Shown here: positions 25,636 through 33,277 of the stretch, piece by piece
Numbering within the stretch: the first letter of the stretch is position 1
Layout of the letters: the number at the start of each line of letters is the position of its first letter
Source of the DNA: an uncultured Pedobacter sp.
GTDB taxonomy: Bacteria; Bacteroidota; Bacteroidia; Sphingobacteriales; Sphingobacteriaceae
Assembly: GCF_913776295.1 (NCBI RefSeq)
Contig: NZ_CAJYOJ010000070.1
Coordinates: forward strand, 1 to 60,099
Reading direction: 5' to 3'
DNA: 60,099 bases
Translations under genes and position numbers: made by a program
The notes under the pieces: model-generated
What the model was told of the DNA's origin: nothing
Database searches by the model: none
The model's input: only the letters and a program-made list of their open reading frames with translations

Positions 25636-25845
25636 TTAATCTTCTAATTCATCTTCATCCACCTCATCATCAAGGTTTAACTCATAAGAGGCTCTTGAAG
25701 CTTCATCGGCTTGTTCCAGCAGATCTTTATCATGTTCGATACTGGTGTCATCACCGCTAATTTCATTGATATTTTCTACATCATCCTCTCTGCGCAGCGC
25801 ATCGTTAGGATCGTTCGCGTAATTGTCATCTTCTGGATCTATCAT
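25636..25845 (-). CDS. Small acidic hypothetical protein
   Basis: The 69-residue product is strongly acidic (DPEDDNYANDPNDALRREDD at the start, DDEVDEDELED at the end) and has no Cys, Trp or hydrophobic segment, so it is likely a soluble and possibly disordered protein. No family was recognised. The frame is supported by a proper ATG, an immediately downstream terminator and a composition unlike shadow frames. Function is unknown. Confidence 0.65.
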   Translation of the reverse strand: MIDPEDDNYANDPNDALRREDDVENINEISGDDTSIEHDKDLLEQADEASRASYELNLDDEVDEDELED

Positions 25846-25900
25846 AACTTTAAGGTTTTATATTAGATAATCGTTTTGATGGTGAAATTGTTTTGGGAAA

Positions 25901-25933
25901 AGCTTTAAGGCCAAAGACTAAAGCTGAAAGACC
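25901..25933. repeat. Degenerate 7-nt-period array
   Basis: Heptamers AGCTTTA-type units continue as GGCCAAA, GACTAAA, GCTGAAA, GACCCGG in the gap between the acidic protein gene and the GH3 gene. Confidence 0.5.
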
Positions 25934-25999
25934 CGGGAAATATTCAATTTAAAACTGCCCTCTGTGATAAATATCTATTCTTGTTTTGTGGCTTAACAA

Positions 26000-27700
26000 T
26001 TAAAGTCCATCACCAAATTTATAAAACGGAGCCACACTTACAGGCAACTTACCTGTAGGTACTAATCGGTTGTTTATTACAGCCGCAGCTGAAATTTGCA
26101 TAAAATCTTCTTTTTGATAGGCGACTATTAAACCTTTGCTATTCTCCAATCCGGATAAGCCTGCTAAGTTATAGGGATTGGCAAATAAGGCAAAAACAGC
26201 ATTTTTAGTCGACAGTTCTCTAATAAAATTCTTAACACCTGCATTAAGCGGTATATTATTTGCAGGCCTTGATCTGCTATCATGAATACCTACAATAACC
26301 TGATCAAAAGCGCTGATTTCACGTGCAATATTTGAAATTTGTGCGGCACTGGCATCTTTATCCAACACATAATAAACAGAGTTGTAATAACCTTTCGAGA
26401 TCTCTTTTTGGAAAGTCGTTACCGAAGATACGCCGATACTGATAATTGCGGTTCTTCTGATCGGGATCAGCCGTTTAATATAATCTTTACCTTTAAGCAA
26501 AGTTACCGATGCATTGGCCAGTTCCTGTACCAGGGCACTGCTTGCATTGCGGTTAACTCCTGCAATAATGCCCTTGGTTACAATGGTATCGCGTTTTGAT
26601 AGCCCGGCCCAATACTTTGCCGTTAAGATTTTACGCACACTTTGGTCAATTTCAGCCATACTTACCCGGTTATGCCTTACCGCCTTACGTACCAGTTTAA
26701 TGGCCCTATCGCTGTTTTCCGAAAGTTCGATAATATCATTGCCTGCAATGATCCCCATCAGATCAGCTTCACCGTTTTTAAAGTATTTTACCACGCCTTT
26801 CATATCCATGGCATCTGAAATAATCAGTCCTTTAAAGCCTAATTTCTGCTTTAAAATACCAGTAACAATAGGCTTGGAGAGGGTAGAAGGTAAATTCGGG
26901 GTATTATCTAAAGAAGGAATGTTCATGTGCGCAATCATTACTCCAGACGCTCCTTGTTTGATCAACTCTTTAAATGGATACATTTCTAAAGTATCCAAAC
27001 GTGTGGCAGAGAAAGTAAGCTGCGGCAAATCGTAATGTGAATCCACATCAGTATCGCCATGGCCAGGAAAATGTTTCAACGTTGTTAATAAACCACCATC
27101 CTGCATTCCTTTCATATAGGATGCAACTTTGTTTGTCACATTATATTTGTTTTCGCCGAAAGAACGATAGTTAATTACCGGGTTTTTGGGATTATTGTTA
27201 ATATCCGCATCTGGAGCCAGGTTCATCTGCATCCCCAATCGTTTATAATCTTTGGCTACTTCAAGGCCCATTTTGTACAGCAGTTCTCTGTTCTGAATAG
27301 CACCCAGGGTCATTTGGTAAGGATAAGAAATGGTGCTATCTAAACGCATACCTAAGCCCCATTCTCCATCGTTTGCCACAATAAGCGGCACTCTGCTCAG
27401 TTTTTGATAGGCATTGGTGGCAAGCGCTTGCCTTACCGGACCTCCCTGGAAAAAGATCACCCCACCTAGTTGTTCGCGTTTAATGACCTGGCCAACGGAA
27501 TCGGTATATTTTTGGCCTAAATTGGTATGGGCACGTACAAAGAACATCTGTGCAATGCGCTCCCTGCGGTTGAGTTTATTAAAAACCGAGTCCACCCATT
27601 TGGGTTGATTGGCTAACATTTCTAAATAGGATTTTTGTTGTGCGCTGCTGGAAAACGCAGTTCCGCAAAAAGCAATAAGGATAAGAAGTTTTTTTTTCAC
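26000..27700 (-). CDS. Exported GH3 glycosidase (NagZ-like beta-N-acetylhexosaminidase)
   Basis: The 566-residue protein has a signal peptide (to about residue 21) and a glycoside hydrolase family 3 barrel. KHFPGHGDTDVDSH at 209-222 is the NagZ-type loop whose His acts as acid/base, and the nucleophile is Asp296 in IISDAMDM. A C-terminal GH3 sandwich-like domain follows (about 390-560). It should release beta-linked N-acetylglucosamine from muropeptides or chitin-like material in the periplasm. Many Bacteroidota relatives carry a further beta-lactamase-type domain after this point; this one stops there. Its product could feed nagA (4983-6074). Confidence 0.88.
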   Translation of the reverse strand: MKKKLLILIAFCGTAFSSSAQQKSYLEMLANQPKWVDSVFNKLNRRERIAQMFFVRAHTNLGQKYTDSVGQVIKREQLGGVIFFQGGPVRQALATNAYQKLSRVPLIVANDGEWGLGMRLDSTISYPYQMTLGAIQNRELLYKMGLEVAKDYKRLGMQMNLAPDADINNNPKNPVINYRSFGENKYNVTNKVASYMKGMQDGGLLTTLKHFPGHGDTDVDSHYDLPQLTFSATRLDTLEMYPFKELIKQGASGVMIAHMNIPSLDNTPNLPSTLSKPIVTGILKQKLGFKGLIISDAMDMKGVVKYFKNGEADLMGIIAGNDIIELSENSDRAIKLVRKAVRHNRVSMAEIDQSVRKILTAKYWAGLSKRDTIVTKGIIAGVNRNASSALVQELANASVTLLKGKDYIKRLIPIRRTAIISIGVSSVTTFQKEISKGYYNSVYYVLDKDASAAQISNIAREISAFDQVIVGIHDSRSRPANNIPLNAGVKNFIRELSTKNAVFALFANPYNLAGLSGLENSKGLIVAYQKEDFMQISAAAVINNRLVPTGKLPVSVAPFYKFGDGL

Positions 27701-27812
27701 TTAATTTTGTTGTATCAGGTTAGCTAAATTAATAAACCAAAGCCGTATTAAACAAAAATCCGTCCAACTAATCAATTTAATACAGTAAGTTTAAAAAAAG
27801 TTACGCCGCAGA

Positions 27813-28409
27813 TTAAGATCTGTACATCCCTTTGCCTTCAATAAATTCGATTACTTTATCGGGCAAAAAAAACTGTACACTTTTTTTCTCTTTAATAGCC
27901 TTACGTATAAAAGTGGAGGATATTTCCATTAAAGGGGTACTGGTAAAAGTTATTGCGGGATGATTTTCCCATTCACTCACATTGGCTCCCGGGCGGGGAT
28001 AAACATAAATATGATAGTTTTTTAACAGTATCTCATAATTTTTCCATTTTTTTAAAGAAACCAGGTTATCAGCACCCATAATCAGTACAAATTCCTTTTC
28101 CGGATATTTTTCGTGGAGATAGGTTAGGGTATCAATGGTATAGGACGGTTGGGGCAATGCAAACTCAATATCACTCACGCGGATATGCTCTGCATTTTCG
28201 GTAGCCAGTTTAGCCATTTCCAAACGATCGTACATATTGGTTAAACCGCTTTTATCCTTCAAAGGATTATGTGGCGAAACCACCAGCCATACTTCATCAA
28301 GTTCGGTATGGTTAGCCATATAATTGGCGATTATTAAATGTCCGGTATGGATAGGATTATAAGAACCGAAGAAAAGACCGGTTTTTAGCTTATAGTTTTC
28401 AGTTGACAT
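27813..28409 (-). CDS. nadD: Nicotinate-nucleotide adenylyltransferase
   Basis: The 198-residue enzyme joins nicotinate mononucleotide and ATP to deamido-NAD in NAD synthesis. The nucleotidyltransferase motif GLFFGSYNPIHTGHLIIANY is at residues 11-30, VVSPHNPLKDKSGL near 43, and the C-terminal ISSTFIRKAIKE near 163. It is the last gene of the yicC-gmk-S23-nadD cluster, 31 bp after the four-helix-bundle gene. pnuC, another NAD-supply gene, is elsewhere in the window. Confidence 0.96.
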   Translation of the reverse strand: MSTENYKLKTGLFFGSYNPIHTGHLIIANYMANHTELDEVWLVVSPHNPLKDKSGLTNMYDRLEMAKLATENAEHIRVSDIEFALPQPSYTIDTLTYLHEKYPEKEFVLIMGADNLVSLKKWKNYEILLKNYHIYVYPRPGANVSEWENHPAITFTSTPLMEISSTFIRKAIKEKKSVQFFLPDKVIEFIEGKGMYRS

Positions 28410-28440
28410 TTTTCAGTTCGCTCTATTGATTAATGAACAA

Positions 28441-28809
28441 TTAAACCACACCATATTTATCAGGATTATTGATCATGTGATTTAGTAGTCTGCCTACTTC
28501 GTCGCTTTGTATTGTTAGCTTTTCGTATTGTTCTTGAGTAATATATTTACATTCAAATGCGAACTTTAGCCAGCCTTTAGTTTCACTATTCTCCATGTCG
28601 CTATCTGAAAGTTTGCTAATAAAGTGCGCTTTATATCGTCGTTTCCTATAGGCCTCAATTAAACAAATATTGGTAGATCGCGAAGATCTTCTGATTTGAT
28701 CGGTTAAAGAGTACATTTCATCTTTTGGAAAAGACTTGCTAAGCTCAAAAATAGCCATCGCTAGTTCAAACGACTTTTTATATACTAATAGATCAGAAAA
28801 ATCGCCCAT
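28441..28809 (-). CDS. Four helix bundle protein (S23/IVP family)
   Basis: The 122-residue protein has the S23 family pattern: LLVYKKSFELAMAIFELSKS at residues 7-26, then FPKDEMYSLTDQIRRSSRS, and NICLIEAYRKR. The family was first found in intervening sequences of 23S rRNA genes and forms a pentameric four-helix bundle; its function is unknown. Here it is inserted between gmk and nadD, flanked by 7-nt-period DNA on its upstream side (28853-28884). That placement suggests a mobile-like gene that has joined a housekeeping cluster. Confidence 0.88.
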   Translation of the reverse strand: MGDFSDLLVYKKSFELAMAIFELSKSFPKDEMYSLTDQIRRSSRSTNICLIEAYRKRRYKAHFISKLSDSDMENSETKGWLKFAFECKYITQEQYEKLTIQSDEVGRLLNHMINNPDKYGVV

Positions 28810-28852
28810 AGATTGATTTTTATATTTAAAGAATAATTATCCTATGCACCCT

Positions 28853-28884
28853 GGACTGAAAATTGAAAACTACAGACTGTTAAC
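28853..28884. repeat. Degenerate 7-nt-period array
   Basis: The units GACTGAA, AATTGAA, AACTACA, GACTGTT follow each other between the four-helix-bundle gene and gmk; the last unit overlaps the gmk stop codon region. Confidence 0.5.
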
Positions 28885-29446
28885 TTTTTAAAAAATCCCC
28901 TACCAACTGTTCTGCTTCTGCACAGGCGGTAGCCAGATCATAATTTTTTAAAATCACATCAAACTTATCTGCATATAGCAGTTCTTTCTCAGCTTTAATA
29001 AAGCGTTCCTGTAACTTTTCCTGACTATCTGTTCCGCGGCCACTTAAACGTTCCTTTAACACCTCTAATGATGGTGGCTGAACAAATATAGCTAAGGCGT
29101 TATCTTCATACTTTCTCTTTAAACGGATACCACCTTCAACATCGATATCGAAAATAACATGCTTGCCCTCATTCCAGATGCGTTCTATTTCTGAGCGTAA
29201 AGTACCATAAAAGGTGCCATTATAAACTTCTTCAAACTCTACAAATTCCTGGTGGGCAACTTTGTGTAAAAATTCTTCCTTCGTAATAAAATAGTAATCG
29301 TTTTCATGTGTTTCGTCACCCCGCAATTCGCGGGTGGTTGCAGAAATAGAAAAGCTCAGCTCAGGAAATTTCTTTAATAAATGATGTACTATGGTGGTTT
29401 TACCTGCTCCTGATGGTGCTGAAAATATGATTAATTTGCCTTGCAT
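28880..29446 (-). CDS. gmk: Guanylate kinase
   Basis: The 188-residue enzyme phosphorylates GMP to GDP. The start at 29446 gives MQGKLIIFSAPSGAGKTTIV with the P-loop; the longer frame adds 23 residues encoded by repeat DNA and is rejected. The GMP-binding region SISATTRELRGDETHENDYY near 37-56 and the lid segment RLSGRGTDSQEKLQERF near 135 are present. It follows yicC across a 58-bp spacer that is a 7-nt-period array, the usual yicC-gmk pairing. Confidence 0.97.
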   Translation of the reverse strand: MQGKLIIFSAPSGAGKTTIVHHLLKKFPELSFSISATTRELRGDETHENDYYFITKEEFLHKVAHQEFVEFEEVYNGTFYGTLRSEIERIWNEGKHVIFDIDVEGGIRLKRKYEDNALAIFVQPPSLEVLKERLSGRGTDSQEKLQERFIKAEKELLYADKFDVILKNYDLATACAEAEQLVGDFLKS

Positions 29447-29461
29447 TTTTAAAAGTTTTGC

Positions 29462-29512
29462 GATTGGCGTCTGGCGTTGAGCGCTTATCGCTCTCCGCTT
29501 AACGCTACAACA
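29462..29512. repeat. Degenerate 7-nt-period array
   Basis: Between gmk and yicC the DNA reads TTGGCGT, CTGGCGT, TGAGCGC, TTATCGC, TCTCCGC, TTAACGC. The second half tends towards the reverse complement of the first, so a fold-back is possible. Confidence 0.65.
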
Positions 29513-30380
29513 CATTCAGTAATTGTTCTTTTATCTTTTCTAGTTCTTCTTTCATTCCTACCACAAACTGCTGCATTTGAGCATCGTTCGCTTTAGCGCC
29601 CATGGTATTAATTTCTCTACCTATTTCCTGCGAAATGAAACCCATTTTTTTACCGTTTGCTTCTTTGCTTGCCAAAGTTTGCAAGAAATAATCGCAATGG
29701 CTTTTTAAACGTGTTTTTTCTTCCGTGATATCAATTTTATCGATATAGTAGATCAATTCCTGTTCAAAACGGTTTTGATCAATATTGACCTTGCCCACCG
29801 CATCTTCTAAAAACTGGTTAAATTTATCGCGGATGGCCGAAATCCTTTTCGGTTCCAATTCTTCCACCGATTTAAAGTACGACAGGATATTCCTTATCCG
29901 CAGTTCCAGATCCGCCTTTAAAACAGCGCCTTCATCTTCCCTGAACTGGTTAAAGTTGGCCAGGGCTTCGGTAAAGATCTGGTATAGGTGGTTCCACTCA
30001 TCTTCGCTAACACTTTCTTCTTTGTAACTAATTACATCAGGAAAGGTTAGGGCGGTTTGTAGTAGGTTACTACTATCTGCACCCAATTCATCATTAACTG
30101 CAACAAGCTGCTGGTAGTAGTGGCTCAATAAAGCGGTATTAATGGTAGCACCGGTAACTTCACCATTGGTGCGTTCTATCGTGATGCTTAAGCTTACCTT
30201 TCCGCGTTCGATATCTTTGCTGCAGATATTGCGCAGGATTAATTCTTTATCGGAGAAAGCTTTAGGATATTTTAAATTGAGCTCCAGGAACTTACTGTTG
30301 AGCGATTTGATTTCGACACTATACTTTGCATTTGCATAATCGGCTGTTGCTAAGCCGTATCCTGTCATGGATTTTATCAT
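29505..30380 (-). CDS. YicC/YloC family endoribonuclease
   Basis: The 291-residue protein starts MIKSMTGYGLATADYANAKY and has the family features VEIKSLNSKFLELNLKYPKA near residue 25 and the C-terminal GFISQEIGREINTMGAKAND near 250. YicC relatives are metal-dependent RNases that degrade some small RNAs; the role here is inferred. ATG 30380 is preferred over the upstream TTG at 30386. A TATCTTTG box at 30384-30391 lies 3 nt before that ATG, so the mRNA may be leaderless. It heads the yicC-gmk-S23-nadD cluster. Confidence 0.92.
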   Translation of the reverse strand: MIKSMTGYGLATADYANAKYSVEIKSLNSKFLELNLKYPKAFSDKELILRNICSKDIERGKVSLSITIERTNGEVTGATINTALLSHYYQQLVAVNDELGADSSNLLQTALTFPDVISYKEESVSEDEWNHLYQIFTEALANFNQFREDEGAVLKADLELRIRNILSYFKSVEELEPKRISAIRDKFNQFLEDAVGKVNIDQNRFEQELIYYIDKIDITEEKTRLKSHCDYFLQTLASKEANGKKMGFISQEIGREINTMGAKANDAQMQQFVVGMKEELEKIKEQLLNVL

Positions 30381-30383
30381 GCG

Positions 30384-30391
30384 CAAAGATA
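30384..30391 (-). promoter_or_regulatory. -7 box next to the yicC start
   Basis: TATCTTTG matches TAnnTTTG; no TTTG is seen at the right distance upstream. If used, transcription would start at about the ATG. Confidence 0.4.
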
Positions 30392-30479
30392 GGGTTTTAA
30401 CCTGAAAGGAGAAATAATAATAACCAAGGAGCCAGGGCTGTAGGGTTCCAGATAAATACTTTGCATTTAGAAAACCAGC

Positions 30480-30720
30480 GTTCAGTGTTTCTTAGGTGAT
30501 TGCAGCCCCGCTTTACGCTTTACTCCGTTACACTACGTGCCCGCTGCAATCGGGTTTAAGTACAAAGTGAAGTAGTTCTTGGCAAAGGCTTGTTCCCTAC
30601 AGTGTGTAGAACCTCTATTCCTAAACCTGACAGGAACGGCAGCCTCCGATTTCTTCTATCGGAGCTACAGTGGATGGCAGGACTGATTAAGCCAAAAGGA
30701 CCGGAGCATTCATTTTCTAA
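30480..30720. repeat. Repeat-rich gap with hairpin repeat copy 2
   Basis: The core at 30618-30692 matches 204-290, with stem CTCCGAT (30644-30650) and ATCGGAG (30658-30664). Upstream, from about 30495, TGATTGCAGC and GCTGCAATC arms flank a segment rich in CGCTTTACG-like words, a second inverted structure. No gene is visible in this part of the gap. Confidence 0.55.
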
Positions 30721-30725
30721 TCAAT

Positions 30726-30872
30726 ATGAAGTTAATTTCAAAATCAACAAAAGATGCAGCCGTATCTAAAAAAAGAAAGGTTATTGCCCTGGTAAAAACT
30801 ATTCTTGCCGCATATTATAAAAGGCTGCCTGTTAATTTCCTTATGACTATTAACGTTTTATTAACAACTTGA
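30726..30872 (+). CDS. Possible small basic protein (tentative)
   Basis: A 48-codon ATG frame encodes a Lys-rich N-terminus (MKLISKSTKDAAVSKKRK), then VIALVKTILAAYYKRLP and a hydrophobic end (VNFLMTINVLLTT). It ends 42 bp before the first gene of the secreted paralogue trio and points the same way. No family was recognised. Codon use is not odd, but the frame is short and no ribosome site was seen, so this is a guess. Confidence 0.3.
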   Translation: MKLISKSTKDAAVSKKRKVIALVKTILAAYYKRLPVNFLMTINVLLTT

Positions 30873-30914
30873 ATGTGCAACAAATGTTAATTTTACAAAA
30901 ATTCTCCTAGAGAT

Positions 30915-31634
30915 ATGAAAGCATTTTTTACGCTCATTTTTCTTTCGCTCTGCTTTCTAGTTGCTTCAATAAGCGTTAAAGCACAGGTTAAGGTTTCCAA
31001 AGGGGTTGTTGTTGAAAAAGGAACTGATATCAGAATTGCCCTGGCAGTAGTTACCAATATGCGCACCAGGCAGGGAGTTGGTACCAACGACATGGGGTTT
31101 TTCCAAATTGCCGCAAAAATTGGTGATACCTTATTGGTGCAGAAAAGAAGGTTTGATAATCAGATAGTGATTGTTAAAAATGATAATCACTTGATCGTAA
31201 ATCTCGTTCGGGCAGATATGCTGCTGGAAGATGTAACCATCAGGGCAGAAAACAAACAAGAAAATCTATCGGTTGTAAGGTTAGCGCACAGAAAGAAAAC
31301 CTATTTTTACGGGTATAACAGAAACCCGCTCCACTATATCCGTTATCCTTTATCGGCCATAATGGAATTGTTTAGTGCAGAGCGCAAAAGTGCCAGGCGG
31401 TTTGACCGCTATTATGATCGTGAGCAAAAGGAGTTAGAAATTGACCGTTTTTTTAGCCAAAGCCTTGTTAAAAGGAATACCAGTTTAACAGGCAAACAGC
31501 GCAATGAGTTTATGTTAAATTACAGGCCAAAGCTTGCACAAATTAAAAATTGGAATACTTATGATGCCGCCAATTACATTAAAAAATCCGAAAAACATTA
31601 TTTAGATACTTTAAATATGCCATTAAGTCAATGA
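30915..31634 (+). CDS. Secreted carboxypeptidase-regulatory-like protein, paralogue 1
   Basis: The 239-residue product has a signal peptide (residues 1-24, ending VKAQ). A domain like the CarboxypepD_reg-like module of TonB receptors follows (about 25-115): GVVVEKGTDIRIALAVVTN, GTNDMGFFQIAAKIGDTLLV, VNLVRADMLLEDVTIRA. A C-terminal region has SARRFDRYYDREQKELEIDR, NTSLTGKQRNEFMLNYRP and YIKKSEKHYLDTL, shared by all three tandem genes. Here the module stands alone instead of capping a receptor. Its stop overlaps the next ATG by 4 bp, so the genes are translationally coupled. Periplasmic or cell-surface location is inferred; function is unknown. Confidence 0.8.
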   Translation: MKAFFTLIFLSLCFLVASISVKAQVKVSKGVVVEKGTDIRIALAVVTNMRTRQGVGTNDMGFFQIAAKIGDTLLVQKRRFDNQIVIVKNDNHLIVNLVRADMLLEDVTIRAENKQENLSVVRLAHRKKTYFYGYNRNPLHYIRYPLSAIMELFSAERKSARRFDRYYDREQKELEIDRFFSQSLVKRNTSLTGKQRNEFMLNYRPKLAQIKNWNTYDAANYIKKSEKHYLDTLNMPLSQ

Positions 31635-32347
31635 AGCATTTAAAACTCCTTCTTTTGCTAATTATCCTAACAAAAAGCCTTAATAGTAAGGCACAGAACT
31701 TTATTTTGAAAGGTGTGGTAATCGAAAAAGGTTCTAACGTACGGATTGCCCTGGCAAATGTTACCAACATCCGAAGTAAAATGGGCGCAACCAGTAATGA
31801 TATCGGTCTGTTTCAGTTGAATGCCAGAATCGGTGACACGCTTTTAATCCGGAAGAAAAACCTAAACGATCAAAAAGTAGTTGTTAAATCAACTGATGAT
31901 CTTGTCGTTTTTTTAATAAGGGGAAGCACCATGTTAGCGGAGGTGACGGTTAAAGGGCAAACCAGGAAACAAGAGATGGAAGATATAAAGCGGGATTTGA
32001 AACACAATGGTTCTTTCTTTGCTGGTAAACCGCCATTAATTCTGTTAAATCCACTTGGTGGCAGCCCTCTGACATTTTTTTACGAACTTTTTGGGAAAAC
32101 ACCAGCAAGAGCGCGTAAATTTAACCGTTATTACAAAAAGGAGTTAAGCTTAATCGAAGTAGACAAATTTTTTAATAAAAATTTAGTTTCAAGTAATACA
32201 ACATTAACGGGAAAAGAGCTCGACAAATTCCTACTCGATTATTATCCAACACGCAGCATGACCCTTAATTGGAGCAATTATGACGCGGTTAAATACATTA
32301 AAGAGTCGGCTAAACAATATACCGATACTTTAAAACACACAAATTAG
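31631..32347 (+). CDS. Secreted carboxypeptidase-regulatory-like protein, paralogue 2
   Basis: The 238-residue paralogue has a signal peptide to about residue 22 (LNSKAQ), the regulatory-like module (GVVIEKGSNVRIALANVTNI, ATSNDIGLFQLNARIGDTLL), and the family C-terminus with ARKFNRYYKKELSLIEVDKF, NTTLTGKELDKFLLDYYP and YIKESAKQYTDTL. It contains SPLTFFYELFGKTP where paralogue 1 has YPLSAIMELFSAER. ATG overlaps the previous stop in ATGA, and the next gene starts 7 bp after its stop. It is closer to paralogue 3 than to paralogue 1. Confidence 0.8.
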   Translation: MKHLKLLLLLIILTKSLNSKAQNFILKGVVIEKGSNVRIALANVTNIRSKMGATSNDIGLFQLNARIGDTLLIRKKNLNDQKVVVKSTDDLVVFLIRGSTMLAEVTVKGQTRKQEMEDIKRDLKHNGSFFAGKPPLILLNPLGGSPLTFFYELFGKTPARARKFNRYYKKELSLIEVDKFFNKNLVSSNTTLTGKELDKFLLDYYPTRSMTLNWSNYDAVKYIKESAKQYTDTLKHTN

Positions 32348-32353
32348 CATAGC

Positions 32354-33064
32354 ATGAGAAACTTCAAATTCGCCTTTACACTCTTTGTTTTTACCGTAAT
32401 CAGCTTTTTGGCAAAGGCGCAAGACTTTATTTTGAAGGGTGTGGTTATTGAGAAAGGTTCAAATGTTAGAATTGCATTGTCAGAAATTACGAATCTGCGT
32501 ACAGGAATAGGGGTTGGCAGTAACGATATTGGCATGTTCCAGTTAAAAGCCAGATTGGGAGATACACTTCTGGTAACCAAAAGAGATCTAATCGATCAGC
32601 GTGTACTGGTAAGCAGTGAAAAGGATCTTGTCATTTATCTGGTTAGGGGAAGCACCACTTTAGCTGATGTAACTATCAGGGGGAACACCAAACAGCAGGA
32701 TTTGAATGAGATTAAGCGGGATTTTAAGAACAAGGGTGTATATAACGGCGGTAAAACGACTTTGCTATCTGCTATATTTAGTCCTTTAAATGCGCTCTAT
32801 AACCTCTTTGGTACTGATCCTAAAAATGCCCGGAGATTTAGCAGGTATGCCGATAATGAGATTAAACAATCGCAGATTGATGTATACTTTAATCAAAGCA
32901 TCATAAAAAACAATACCGAATTAAGAGGCGATACTTTAGAAAGATACATGCTCAATTGTCGGCCTGAATTTGATAAAGCGCAGTACTGGAACAGTTACGA
33001 TTATATTAAATATATTAAAGAATCTTCTAAGAAATTTATTGATACGCTGGGGAAAGGGAAGTAG
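32354..33064 (+). CDS. Secreted carboxypeptidase-regulatory-like protein, paralogue 3
   Basis: The 236-residue paralogue repeats the layout: signal peptide (to about residue 22, FLAKAQ), module with GVVIEKGSNVRIALSEITNL and GSNDIGMFQLKARLGDTLLV, VRGSTTLADVTIRG, and C-terminus ARRFSRYADNEIKQSQIDVY, NTELRGDTLERYMLNCRP and YIKESSKKFIDTLGKGK. The trio probably arose by tandem duplication, with genes 2 and 3 the most recent pair. A 7-nt-period array follows. No enzyme residues are evident; a structural or adaptor role at the cell envelope is a guess. Confidence 0.8.
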   Translation: MRNFKFAFTLFVFTVISFLAKAQDFILKGVVIEKGSNVRIALSEITNLRTGIGVGSNDIGMFQLKARLGDTLLVTKRDLIDQRVLVSSEKDLVIYLVRGSTTLADVTIRGNTKQQDLNEIKRDFKNKGVYNGGKTTLLSAIFSPLNALYNLFGTDPKNARRFSRYADNEIKQSQIDVYFNQSIIKNNTELRGDTLERYMLNCRPEFDKAQYWNSYDYIKYIKESSKKFIDTLGKGK

Positions 33065-33068
33065 TTTT

Positions 33069-33277
33069 TAGTCCTTAGTCGGGAGTCAATAGGCAAGTTG
33101 GGAGTTCGGAGTTCGGAGTCAGCTAAGCAGTTGGGAGTTTACAGTTGCCAGTTTTACTTACAACATATTGAGTTTGGATTTTAGATAACTAGTTAAACCA
33201 TTAGTGGATTAAACCAGATACAGTTTTCAGTTATCAATTTGCAATTACTAATGAACTACTGACCAGTGAACCATCAG
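33069..33277. repeat. Two degenerate 7-nt-period arrays
   Basis: At 33069-33155 the units are GTTGGGA, GTTCGGA, GTTCGGA and relatives. At 33219-33277 they are CAGTTTT, CAGTTAT, CAATTTG, CAATTAC, TAATGAA. Together they fill almost all of the 209-bp gap between paralogue 3 and rnc; the last unit touches the rnc stop. Confidence 0.65.

Noticed and set aside
32344..32580. Antisense frames in the paralogue trio (also 30893-31093 and 31579-31770)
   Set aside because: They resemble each other only because the sense genes are paralogues; the sense proteins have signal peptides and conserved domains.
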